Assembly: GCF_900091595.1 (NCBI RefSeq)
Contig: NZ_FMCW01000017.1
Span: 62,001 to 126,000, forward strand
Origin: Micromonospora haikouensis
GTDB taxonomy: Bacteria; Actinomycetota; Actinomycetes; Mycobacteriales; Micromonosporaceae
Length of the DNA: 64,000 bases
Reading direction: 5' to 3'
Shown: piece by piece, positions 1 to 12,700 of the stretch
Layout: each line of letters begins with the position of its first letter
Numbering within the stretch: the stretch's first letter is position 1
Program-made: the position numbers and the translations under genes
The notes under the pieces: generated by a model
Seen by the model: only the letters and a program-made list of their open reading frames with translations
What the model was told of the DNA's origin: nothing
Databases searched by the model: none

Positions 1-761
1 GCCGCCTCGGGGACCAGTACCGCGGCCGGGCGGACGCGTTCCGCCAGCTCCAGGCGTACATCGAGGCCCTGCGCCACACGTACGGGACCAGTTGGGGCAC
101 CGACGACCTGGGCCAGCAGTTCGCCGAGAAGTTCGTCGCCGGGCTGCTCGCGCTGGAGAACATCGTCGGCGCGGCGGCCGACACGCTCGACTACACGGCC
201 GACGGCCTGACCGTCTCCGGCACGACCTTCCGGGGCGCCGACGACGACGCGTACGGCGCCGGCCGCAAACTCGGGACCGTCTTCGGGAACCTCCGCCCGA
301 ACTCCGGCACCAACCCCGCCACGGACAACCGCCGCTACGAGAAGCTACGGCCGGCGCTGCTGCGTACCGTGCCGGACCGACTGGAGCCGGAACGGCTGAG
401 GCCGGGGCTGGTCCTCACCGTGCCGGCGGGCACGCTCAGCTCCTCGGTCCTCGCCCCGGCGCTGCCGCCGGACGCCGAGGTCATGGTCGGCGGCGTGCCG
501 GTGGGCGACCACCAGCAGGTGGTGTACTTCCGGGAGGTCGCGCCGGGCACCGTGCGGGTGGACACCAACCACTACCGCGCGATCACCCCCCTGCCGCCCG
601 GGACGGACGTGCGGCTGGGCGGCACGCCGTTCGAAGTGAAGGACGGCTACCAGCTGTTCCTGGTGGAACGCGCGCCGGCCGACGGTCCGCCCGCCGGGCC
701 CACGTACGTCGACTACCACCCCGACGGCACGTCCGAGCCGTACGGCACGGCTCAGGGATAG
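1..761 (+). CDS. WXG100-like T7SS substrate-type protein, 5' end outside window
   Basis: The reading frame is open from base 3 to the TAG at 759-761, so the start lies upstream of the window. About 252 residues are visible. The first 90 or so look helical with a central SWG turn (TYGTSWGTDDLG) and a following helix, which resembles the WXG100/ESX-type fold found in type VII secretion substrates. The C-terminal half is a soluble beta-rich region with no motif I recognise. The stop is 6 bases before the start of the giant multidomain gene, so the two are almost certainly co-transcribed, and this small protein may be its secretion partner. The ESX-like assignment rests on helix pattern, the WG turn and context. 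Confidence 0.7.
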   Translation, partial: RLGDQYRGRADAFRQLQAYIEALRHTYGTSWGTDDLGQQFAEKFVAGLLALENIVGAAADTLDYTADGLTVSGTTFRGADDDAYGAGRKLGTVFGNLRPNSGTNPATDNRRYEKLRPALLRTVPDRLEPERLRPGLVLTVPAGTLSSSVLAPALPPDAEVMVGGVPVGDHQQVVYFREVAPGTVRVDTNHYRAITPLPPGTDVRLGGTPFEVKDGYQLFLVERAPADGPPAGPTYVDYHPDGTSEPYGTAQG

Positions 762-767
762 CGCCCG

Positions 768-3700
768 ATGCCCGACCTGCACATCTCGACCGACCCGGAA
801 TGGCAGTGGGTCTACGACGCCATCCTCTACGGCGTCGGCGAGGAGTACCCGGAGGCCGACCCGACCGCCCTGCGCCAGATGGGTGACGAGCTGCTCGCCT
901 TCACCAACACCCTCAACGAGGAGGTGGCCGGGACCGCCGGCCTCGCGGGCAACATGCCCGCGCTCCTGAGCGGCGACGCGGCGCAGGCGTTCGAGCACTT
1001 CGCGCAGAGCCTCACCACGAACGTGCCGGTCGCCGGCGACATCTCCACCGCCCTCGGGCAGAGCGCCTACGACTTCGCCCTCGACGCGGAGCAGACGCAG
1101 TACAACATCGCCATCGCGATGTTCACCACGCTGTGGGACGTCTTCCTGGCCCTGTCCGGCGGAGCGAGCGCCTTCATGGTGCCGGCCCTGATCCGGACCG
1201 GCAGCGAGATCGTCAGCACCCTGATCGCGCAGTTGCGCAGCCGCATCCTGCAACGCATCGCCAACCTGACGTTCGACGCCATCGGCGAGGGTTTCGAGGA
1301 GCTGTGGCAGGGCCTGGCCGCCCAGGGCCTGCAGATGGCCGAGGGCAACCGGGACAAGATCGACGGCAACGACGTGCTGCTGGACTTCCTCGCCGGCATG
1401 CTGATCGGGGCGACGGCGAGCGGCGTGATGCAGGCCGGCGCGAAGTGGTTCCCCAAGGTCGGCACCCACCGGTACGGCCAGGAGATCTTCGCCGCAGCCG
1501 GCGAACTCCTCGGCGAGACCTTCCTCTGGGGGATCCTCGGCGGCGACTTCAACCCGGGTGCCACAGTGACCTCGTCCGTCATCACCGGCTTCACCCAGCA
1601 GTGGGCCGAGGACGTCGGCCAGCACGTCCGACCCGGGCCGCAGTCCGGGCCCGGCGGCCACGGCCAGGGCGGAGACGGCATCGGGGACCCGGCCGGCCTG
1701 GATGGCCCGAAGACCGACCGGTCCGGCCCCGGGCAGGACCCGTACGACTCCCCGGCAGAGAAGTCCGGTGCCGACGGGCCGGGCGGCGACCCGCCCCCGT
1801 ACGAGCAGCCGCCCTCGCACGACGACGTGACCGGGGGCCCGTTGCCGGTGACGGACGGTGGGGTGCCCGGCGGGCCGGAGCGCGAGCCCGGCGCGCAGCG
1901 CTCCGGCCCGCCGACGAACGTCGACGACGAGCCGGAGCCGCGCTCGACCACGGGCGGCTCGACGGACCCCACCGACCGCCGCGAACCCCCGCCCGTGACC
2001 CGGGACCCCGTCGCCGAGGCCGGGCCCCGCACCCGCGACGAGACGCCGCCGACCCGCGACGGCGCGCCAGGCGGCCCCGCGCCCCTGGACCCCGCGCCTG
2101 TCACCGGCCCGCCCGCCACCCACGAGTCCGTCACCCGCCCGCCCACCGGCCCGGGTGACCTGCCCGCCGGCAGGGACGCGCCGCCCCTGGACCCGCCCAC
2201 CGGCGGGGACACGCCGCCCGTCGACCCGCCCACCGACGGGGAGACGCCGCCCCTCGACCGGGACGGCCCCTCCCGCAGTCCCGAGCACGCGCCGCAGCGG
2301 CCCGGTGAGCAGCCGTCCACCCTCGACCCCGGGCGCGCCGACCCTGGCGAGACGCCGTCCCCGGTGGGCGACACACCCGGTCCGGCCGACCCGGAACACC
2401 GTGTCGGCGCCCCGGAACACCGACCTGCCGGCCCCGAGAACCGTCTCGACGGCCCGGAGCACCGCTCCCCGGGCCCGGAGAGCCACTTCGGCGACCCGGA
2501 GAGCCGACCCGGCGGCCCGGCGACCCGGCCCGGCGACCCGGAGGCGCGCCCGCACGGCCCCGGCGGCCACCTGCCCCCGCCCGTGGACACCGGCCTGCGG
2601 GGCGGCCCGCTCCCCCAGGACGCCGAGGGCGTCACCGCCGGGCCCACCGGCACCCCGCGCGGTCTCGACGGCCCGGCTCTCCTCGGCGGCCCGCCCGTGC
2701 CGACGGGCCCGGCCGACGAACGGCCCGACGGCACCGGCCTGCCCGGCGTGGTGACCCAGTTGACGCCCACCGGCCCGACCCCGCCGGGCGGCCCGGCGGC
2801 CGTGCCGGAGGCCGCCGCCACCGCCACCGCGCCGGCCACGACCGCCCCGGCCACCGGCACCACCGCCCCGGCCACTGGCACCATCCGCCCGGCCACCGGC
2901 ACCATCCGCCCGGCCACCGGCGCCGAGGGCCCGACCACCGCGCCGACCGGCCCGGCCCGCGACGGCACCACCGCACCCCCGCGCGGAGCCACGACCAGTC
3001 CGCCCCGGCGGCGCGGACACCCCCCTCGCGACGCCGGCCCGCGCACCGCCACCGGCTCCGCCGCCGGCCCGCCACCGCAGGTCGCCGACAGCGTCGTCCG
3101 GCCGGTCGAGCCGCCGGTCGGGACCGCCCCGCCCGGGCCGGTCGCCCCTCCGGCCGAGGCGACCCGGTTGACCAAGCCGGCCCAGTCGACCGAGGAGCCC
3201 CAGTCGAGTGAGACGGCCCGGTCCAGTGAGGCGACCCGGTCGAATGAGACGGCCCGGTCCAGTGAGGTGGCCCGGTCGGATCAGACGGCCCGGTCGACCG
3301 AGCCGGTGCGGGCCACCGCCGAGCCGCCCCCGCCGACCAGGCCTGCGGGCGGCGAGGTCAGGCCGGCCCCGACCGACGGGTCACCACAGGCCCCGACCGA
3401 CGGGCCACAGCCGGTCCCGGCCGGGTGGGCGCTCGTCGACCCGTACGACACGACCCACGCCGAGGCCGCCCGCTCGTTCCCCGCCCGCGACGGCGAGCTC
3501 GTCGTCTTCGCCCACGGCACCCCCGACCACCTGGTGCTCGGCGACCGGCGGGTCACGCCCGAGCAGCTCGCCGAGCTGCTCCAGGCGGACCGTCCGCAGC
3601 GGATCGTCCTGATCTCGTGCGACACGGGTGCGGACGCCGACGGCTTCGCGGCCAAGCTGTCGCGGCTGCTGCCGGGCACGTCGGTCACCGCCCCCACCGG

Positions 3701-6700
3701 CACGGTCTGGACGACCCCCGGCGGGCACGCGTTCGTCGCGGGCACCGCCTACGGCCCCGACGGACGCCCCCGCCCGGCCGAGCCGGACGCCGGCCACGGG
3801 TGGCGCACGTTCACCAGCGACGCCCCCGGCGACACCCACGTGCAGGAGGCCGGCGCCGACCTGCCGGGAACCCCGCCCCGCCCGGTCGCGGACGCGGCCG
3901 GGGACGCGGTCGCGTGGAAGGGCAACGGTCGGCCGTACGCCAACCGGCCGGTCCTGGAGACCACCGAGCACCTGATCTTCGCGACCCACCTGGAGGAGCA
4001 ACTCGGGGCGTACCTGTACCAGCTACCCCGGGTGCGGCGGGCGGCGCAGGCCACCGTCGCGCGGCTCCGGGAGGTGCTGGACACCTTCGACGGTCGTCCC
4101 GGCGGCGTGTGGCGCTCGTTCATCAAGGACGACCCGACCAGCGCCGGGCAGGTGGGTGACCAGCTCAGCGCCGCGCAGGTCGACGAGCTGCTGGACGACG
4201 GCAACCTGCGCGAGCTGATGACGGCCTTCTACAACGCCGCCTACTTCCACCACGCCTCGCCCGATCCGACCCTGAAGACCGTCGTCCAGGAGCTGTTCGC
4301 CGGCTCGGACTGGGACCGGGCCGCGCAGCTCGGGCTGGACGTGGCGGCCCTGCAACGCCAGCACAAGCAGCTCGACACGCTCTCCGGTGCGCTGATCGGC
4401 GAGCTGGCCAAGCTGACCGGCCGGGGGCACACCTTCGGCGAGGGCGACCCGTTCGCCCTCGGCCGGGTGGCCGGGCAGTCGGAGAAACCGCTGACCGACC
4501 TGATCGCGCTCGGCGGCAGCCAGGCCAACCGGATCGCCCGCCACGGCGACCAGGCCAACCGTGGCGGGCCCGGCAAGTTCACCCCCACCCACCTGGCTTC
4601 GCTCGGCGCGCCGCTGAGCGACCGGGAGAAGAGGTATCTCTCCGGCCGGGGACGTCGGCCCTTCACCGCCGTCGAGACGGACGGCACCGGGACGGTCCAC
4701 GCCGAGCCCGACACCTCGTGGACCGCCGAGGGTTCGCTGGGCGTCGAGATGCCCCTGCCCTGGATCGGCGGCCGGGCCGGCGTCGTGCTGGACACCGGTT
4801 CCCGGCTCGCCTCGGTCTGGTACCGCCGGACCCACCACGAGGCGGGCCTGCCGGTGACGGCCGGCATCTCCGGCACCACGGCCCGGCTCATGATGGCGTT
4901 CGAGTGGCTGAACGTGCCGGGGGTCAGCCGCGAGGACTTCCTGCTGGCCGTCATCGCGTGGATGCTCACCTTCCAGGACCACTCGCTGTACGAGATCCTG
5001 CGCGGCGCCGAGATCGTGGGCAGCGGCCCCCCGGTGTCCACCATGGCCGCCGACGAGGTGTACGAGGCGCTCGCCGCCCTCGGCGTTCCGGCCCCCGTCC
5101 TGCGCCAGGTCGGCGATCCGCAGCACCGGCTGCCGGCGGCCGCGCCCGAGGGGCTGCCTCCGGCGGTCGACCTGGCCGACACGGCGCTCCTGGAGCAGCT
5201 GCTGCCGCACGAGGCCGCCTACTTCGCCAAGGCCCGGGCCGCGCACACCGCGCACGGCTATGCCGCGGTGACGTCCGACGAGTTGGACGGGTCCCTGGAG
5301 GTGGCCGACGAGTTGGCCAACGCCGCCTACGACGTGGCGACGGCCAAGCAGCTCACCCAGGAGTGGCTCACCTTCAACTCCGTGGACCCGAAGGCCCTGG
5401 CCAACCGGCTCACCCGGGCCCACCTGCTCGCCCTGCAGGTGTGGACCGGCTCCAACCACAGCCTGCTCAACGCGGTCGCCCCCGCCGGCCCGTTCACCGA
5501 CCTCGCCGCCGAGCTGCTGCTGGAGCACAAGATCCGGGAGGCCGTCGACCTGCTCATCGACCTCGTCCCGGCCGAGATCCCGACCATCCTCGCCAACGAC
5601 CCGGTCCTGCGTGGCCTGCACGACGACATGGCCACCGACCCCGACCGGACGCCGGAGCGGATCGCCGCCGCGCGGGAGCAGGCGCAGGACCGGGGCCGGG
5701 AGATCCGGGACGCCGTCGAGGCCGAGCTACGGGCGCACTTCGACATGGTCGTCGACGCGCTGCGGCAGCTCCCCCCGGCCGACAAGGGCGTCGTGTGGCG
5801 CGCGGACTGGGCGGCCGGCGGCCTGACCAACCCGCTGGGGAAGATGTTCTCGGCCTACGGCGGGGACGACCTCACCCTCTCCGGCCTGAACAGCGCCAGC
5901 CGGGACGAGCGCGTCGCCCGGGGGATCCTGGCCAGGTACACCAACAGCGCCACCAGCCACCGGGTGCTGATCGGGATCGAGCTGGCCGGTCACGCCGGCC
6001 GGGACATCACCCCCTTCTCGGCGAAACCCACCGAGCAGGAGGTGCTCTTCCTTCCGGGCGCCCGCTTCGTCGTCACGTCCCGCGAGATCGACGAGACCGC
6101 CGGCATCGAAAAGATCATGGTGAAGGAGGTGGAGCCCGAGGGGGTCGCCCGGGAGACGCTCGTCGCCGAGGCCAAGCGGTCCGTCGCGGAGGTGTCGGGG
6201 CTCGGCGTCGCCGTCCGGAATCTCGCCGAGACCGTTCCCGCCCTGGCTGAGCAGGTGCGGGCGCTGAAGCCGGGGTTGACCACGGCCATCGCGAGGTTCC
6301 GTGACCTGCTCGACAGATCCACGGCCCCGTCCGCCGCCGACGGGTCGGTGCGGAAGCGGCGGAGCAGGGTGCTGGCGGCGCAGCGGACGACCGCCGACTA
6401 CCAGCACACGATCGCGAGGGCCTGGGCCGCCGTGCGGGACCTGGAGGACCGGGCGCAGGACCCGGGCAACGCCCGGGCGATCGTGACGGAGGCCGAGCGG
6501 ATCTGGGCCGACCTGTACCAGGCCGGCGAGGACGCCCACGACATCCTCGAGGCCATGGAGCACGAGGCCGTGGCCGCCAACCGGGCCCTCGGCCAGGCGC
6601 AGCACGTCCTCTTCACCGACTTCCCCGCCACCGAGTCGGGGCCGCGCACCATCGACGAGGCCGGGCAGGCCGTGGACACCATTGAGGACAGCGTCACGCA

Positions 6701-9700
6701 GCTCGTCGCGGCCGAGCAGGAGTCCGCGCGGCTCACCCACGGCCTGCCGGCCGACGACGACGGACTGCTGGTCCGGTCGGCGGCGCTGGCCCGCAACCGG
6801 GACGCCGCCACCCGGGCGATGCTGGAGGCCGAGGCGGCGCACGACCACCTGCCGACGCAGATCCGTGGCCTGGCCGACGACCTCCGGCGGGTCGAAACGG
6901 CGGTCGCCAACGCGGAGTGGGAGATCGGCAGCGCCGACTCGGCCCTCGACGCGGTCCGGTCCCTGGCGGAGCAGATCGACGACCGGTACGGCCGGTCGCA
7001 GGAGCTGGCCCGGTTGATCGACGAACTCCTCGACGACCTCGACGTGCTGGTGTTCGACGCCGCCAACACCTTCGGGCCGGCCGCCTCGCCGCTGGAGGGC
7101 GAGCTGACCATCGGCTGGGTCACCGACCCGGTCGTCGACGAGCAGGTCCCCGCCGGACGGGTCCTGGTCACCGCAGCCGACGGGGCAAACCTGGACGCCG
7201 CGCGGGCCTTCCCGGCCGACCCCGACCGGTACGTGATCTTCGCGCACGGCACGCCGCACGAGCTCGACCTCGGCGGGGGGCGGGGCCGCAGCCCGGCGGA
7301 CGTGGCCCGGCTGATCAGGGACGACCCCGGGTGGCAGGGCCGGCCGATCCTGCTGATGTCGTGTCGCACCGCCGCCGACGCCGACACCGGCTTCGCCGCC
7401 GCGCTGGCCCGCCTGCTCGACGTGCCGGTGACCGCCCCGACCGGCACCGCCTGGAGCACCCCGGACGGTTCGGCGCTCGTCGCCGGCACCGTCCTCGACG
7501 CCGAGGGGCGGCCCCGGCCGGCGCAGCCGGGCCCCGACGACGGGTGGCGCACCTTCACCCCCACGGCCGACGACCTCCTCGCCGTCGACGACCTGGGACC
7601 CCGCCTCGCCGGGTCGGCTCCGCCCCACACCACCACCTCCGCGCCGCCGCCGCACCCGGTCGCCTGGAGTCCCGACAGCCGCCCCTACGGCGCCCGGCCC
7701 ATCCTCGACACCGCCGAGTACCGGGAACACGCCACCCGGTTCGAACGCGACCTCGGCGCCCACCTCTACCAGCTCCCCCACGTCCAGCACGCCGCGAAGG
7801 CCACCGTCGAACGGCTGCGTGAGGTCCTGGAGGCGTACGCGAACGACGGGCGTCCCGACGGCGTGCGCCGCTCGTTCGTCAAGGACGACCCGACCAGCGC
7901 CGGCCAGGTGGGCGACCACCTCACCGACGCGGAGGTCCGTGCGCTGCTGCGCGACGGCAACCTGCGTGAACTCATGACCGCCTTCTACAACGCGGCCTAC
8001 TACAACGACGCCGGCCCCGAGGCCACCCTCAAGAAGGTCGTCCAGAGCATCGTCGCGGACCAGGACTGGACCCGGGCCGACGCGTTGGGCCTCGACAGCG
8101 CCGCGCTGCGCAAGCTGCGCCGGCAGCTGACCGGCTGGAACCGCACCGTCATGCAGGGCATCGCCGGCATCGTCGGCAAGGGCTACAACTACGCCTTCGA
8201 CCCCTTCGCCCTCGGGAACATCACCGCCCTGTCGAAGAAGCCGGCCGCCGACACCACCGCCATCACCGCCAGCCAGGCGGGCCGCTCCAACCGGCTCGGC
8301 ACGGCCGACTTCGCCAAGAACCTCGGCGTGCCCGGCAAGCTCACCCCACGACAGCTCGCCGCCCTCGGCGCCGCGCTCAGCGACCGGGAACGCCGCTACC
8401 TCACCGGCCCCGGGCGCAGGGCCTTCACCGTCACCACCGCCGACGGCACCGAGCAGCGCCATGCCCAGCCGGAGAGCAGCTGGACGGACGAGGGCGCCCT
8501 CGGGGTCGAGCTGCCCCTGCCCTGGGTCGGCGGACGCGCCTGGTTCGACAACGACACCACCTCGCTGTGGTACCGCCACACCCACACCAAGACCGGCCTG
8601 CCGGTCGTCGCCGGCATCTCCGGCACCACCGCCCGGCTGCTCGCCGCCTTCGGCTGGCTCAAGGTCCCGGGCGTCGCGCCGGAGCACTTCCTGCTGGCCG
8701 TCGCCGCCTGGATGCTCACCTCCGAGGACCACTCGCTGTACGAGATCCTCCGCGGCGCCGAGATCGTCGACGTCGGGCCCGTCGTGTCGGAGGCGACGAG
8801 CGCCGAGGACGTCTACCACGCGCTCGCCACGCTCGGCCTGCCGGTCACGACCCTGCGTGGCCTCGCCGACACCGGCATGCTCCCGCACGAGGCCGCCTAC
8901 CAGGCCAAGGCGGAGGCACACGGCTTCAAGAGCATCACACCGGGCGACCTGGCGCGCGCCGGCAGGAGGCGGTACGAGCTGTGGCAGGCGGTGGGCCAGC
9001 CGCACCTGGCGTCGCCGGCCATGCTCGACTGGATCGCCACCAACGGGATGGACACCCGGGCGCTGACCCGGCAACTCACCCCGGCGCACTTCACCGCGCT
9101 CCAGGCGTACACGGGCAGCAACCACAGCCTGCTCAACGCCGTCGCGCCCGCCCCCGTCGTGGGCACCGTCGCGTCGGGCCTGCTCCTCGAACGTGCGGTG
9201 CGAAGGAGCGTCGACCGCCTCGTCGAGATGGTCCTCGGCGCTACGCCCCAGGAGATCCCCTCGGCGGTCAGCACGGACCCGGCGGTCGTCGAGCTGCTCG
9301 GGCAACTCCAGGCCGACCCCGAGAAGCACGACAAGGCCGACTCCTACCGGCAGAAGCTGCGCGACCGGGCGAGCGCCCTGGCGGCCGAGCTCGAGGCGGA
9401 GATGCGGGCGCATTTCGACATGGCCATCGAGGCCATCCAGCTGCTCCCGCCCGCGACGGGCATGACGGTCTGGCGCAGTGACTGGGCCGCCGGGAAGCTG
9501 GGCGACCCGGTGTCGGGGAAACTCGGCCAGTACGGCGGCACCCAGATCACCTTCGGCACGCTCAGCAGCGCGAGCCGGCGGAGCAGGGTCGCGGAGGAGT
9601 TCCTGGCGGGCTACACCGCCGACGGCACCACCCATCCGGTGCTGCTGGAGCTGCGGCTGGACGGCCATTCGGGACGGGACATCACACCGCTGTCGGCCAA

Positions 9701-12700
9701 GCCCGGTGAACAGGAGGTGCTCTTCCTGCCCGGCGCCCGCTTCGAGGTGGTCAGCCGCACGACCAACGACCGCTACGAACACATCGTCGTCGAGGAGGTC
9801 ACGCCGGCCGCCATCGCCCTGCACACCTTCGACACCACCGCCGAACACGCACTGTTCGAGCTGACGGGCATCGGCCGCAGCATCGAACGGACCGTCGACG
9901 CGGTCACCGACCTGACCGACGCGGCGACCCGGACGGCAGCCCAGGTCGACCAGGCCGCCGCCGACGTCGGCCCGCCGCACCGGCGGGTGGCCGACCTCGC
10001 CCGGCAGGCCCTGACCACCCTCGGCGAGGCGAAGGCACTCGACGAGCAGGCCGGACGGGACCGCCAGGCCGCGCTGACCGTTGGCGAGCGGGCCCTCGCG
10101 GAGATCGCGCCCCTGGTCACCGACCGGCCGACGCCGGCGGCGCAGCGGGCCAGGCAACGGCGGGACGCGTTGACCCAGGCGCTGCGGGGCGCGATCGCCG
10201 CCCGGTCCGCCGCCCAGCAGGCCCTGCAAGGCGCCCTGCACGCCACCCAGCAGCTCGACCTGCTCGACCGGGCGACCCGCCACGCGGCCGACGTCGCGTC
10301 GCGGGCCGCCGCCTACACCGACGGCGTCGCCCGGCACGCCCGGCAGGCGGAGGCCACGGCACAGGCCAGCGCCACCACGATCGCCACCGCCATCGCCGCC
10401 GCCTCCGTCCTGGCCAAGCAGGCCGCCGACGGGACGGCAGCCGACCCGAGGACCACCGCGCTGCTGCTGGCCCGGCACCGGGACTCGGCCGGCAACGCGG
10501 CGGCGGACGCCGAGTCGGCCCGGTCCACCACGGAGGCCGGGATGGCCGACGCCCCCCGCGCCCTCGCCGACGCCACCCGGGCCCTCGCCGAGGCGACGTC
10601 CCACGCCGGCACGGCCGAGCAGTACCGCGGTCGGCTCGACGCCGAACGTCGACACGTCGAGCACCACGCGAGCGAGGTCGCGCGCCTGAACGCACTCGTC
10701 GTGCAGGCCGCGGCGGACGCGGTCGACGCGGCCGAGATCGCCGGCATCGAGGACATGGCCGCCCTCGACGTCGCCCTCACCGACCTGGACGCCGAGGTCA
10801 CGGCCGCGTCGGCCGAGGCGGGCCGGCTCACCGGGGAGTCGCGGTCGCACCGCCGCACGGCGGATCTCGACCGGGCGGCGACGGCCGGGATCGCCGCCGC
10901 CGAGGCCGCCGACGGGCAGGCGCGCACGGCGTGCGACGACGCCCGCGCGGCCGTCGAGCTGGCGGCAGCGAAGGTCACCGAACTCGCCGCCAAGGTGCCC
11001 GCCGCCAGGCTCCAGCCGGCGCGGGACGCCCAGTCGGCCGCGCAGGACGCCCTCAGCCGGGCCGAGGAGGCGCTGGCCACCGCCGCCGGGTCGCTCGACG
11101 GGGCCCGGGAGACGGCCGAGCGCCTGCACGCGTACGCCGCGTCGGTCCACCCGGCCGTCGCGCAGCTCGACCGGGCCGCGAAGGACGTCAGCGAGGCGAC
11201 CGCCGAGGTCGCCAGGGCGCAGGCCGCGGCCCGGGACGGCGCGGCCCGGATCGCCGCCGCCGAACCCCACTCGGCCGCCGCCCGCCTGGCCGCCCGCGAG
11301 GCCTGGGCGGCGTACGCCGCGGCGAAGTCGGCCCACGGCCGGGCCCGGGCCGCGCTCACCGCTGCCGCCGACGGCCTCGCGCGGGCGGACGCGGTGGCGG
11401 GCAGCCCCGAGCAGTGGTCGGCCGCCCTCGACACGGCCCTGCCTGAGGTCACCCGGCAGCAGCGCAGCGCGACCCTGCTCGCCGGGGAGACGACCGAATT
11501 GGCGACCAAGGTGACCACGGCCGCGCAGCAGGCGGCCCGGGAGCCCGTGCCGTGGGCGCGGGGGGACGCGCCCGGCGACGTGGTCGACCTGTCCGTGCCC
11601 GCCGGACGGGTGCTGGTGCCGGGGTCGGACCAGGCCAACCTCGACGCCGCCCGCGCCTTCGCGCCCGACCCCGACCGGTACGTCGTCTTCGCCCACGGCA
11701 CGCCCGAGCACCTCGTCGTCGGCGACCGCCGGATCACGCCCGCGCAGCTCGCGCGGATGATCCAGGACGACCCCGCCTGGGGCGGCCGCCCGGTCGTCCT
11801 GATGGCGTGCGACACGGCCGCGTCGCCGGCCGGGGCGGCGGTGCCGTCGGCGAGCTTCGCCGAGACGCTGGCGGGCCTGCTGCCGGGGACGCCCGTCACC
11901 GCGCCGAACGGCACGGCGTGGCTGGCCGGGGACGGTCAGGCGTTCGTGGCGGGCACCGACTACGACGCCGACGGACGTCCCCGGCCGGCCCCCAGCACGG
12001 AGGCCGACCAGTGGCGGACGGTGACCGTGGATCCGGACACCGGTCAGGTCGACTCCCGTCCCGACGGGGCGCGCCTGGGCGGGGCGGCGCACCCGGCGGT
12101 GGCCGGGCCGGTCAGCTGGGCGCCGTCACCGCCGCCGCCGCCGCCGTCCTGGGAGCAGCAGGCGTGGCAGGCCTTCCAGGACCTGCAGGAGGCCCGGGGC
12201 TCGGAGCGGCAGGCGGAGCGGGAGCAGCAGCTCCAGGCCCTCGCCGGCACCCCGGAGCAGCAGCAGAAGCTGCTGCTCATGGTGAGCGACCACGTGATCG
12301 AGACGACGAAGCGGCACCTCTACCGCGGCTCGGCGAACCAGGTCGACCACGTGGCCCGCACCGGCGGGCTGACCCACGAGTATCTCGGCAAGGTCCGCAG
12401 CGGCGACTACTTCACCCCGGACCAGGATCCGGCCGTGCGCCTGGCCCAGCAGGGCGTGGTCGCCACGCACCTGCACACCGGCAACTGCGGCGAGAACGCC
12501 GCGCTGGCGTTCTCGCTGCTCTGGCAGCTGCTGCCCGGGGTCCGGCTGACCCAGATCAACCACAGCCTCGACCACGCGTTCGTGGTCATCGGCGACCCCG
12601 ACAGCGCCGACGCGGTGATCTGCGATCCCTGGCCGGTCCAGGCCACCGCGACGACCCGCCGCGACTACTTCATGTCCGACTACGACGGTCAGGACAACTT

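Noticed and set aside
3190..3300. Possible CRISPR-like direct repeats
   Set aside because: The 18-base repeats are in frame, encode similar hexapeptides within the giant gene, and have no spacers.
5727..12092. A 2,121-codon open frame on the minus strand, and several others of over 400 codons opposite real genes
   Set aside because: They mirror the codon phase of the giant gene, are rich in Arg, Gly and Pro, contain no recognisable domain and lack a ribosome binding site. High GC removes stop codons from such frames.
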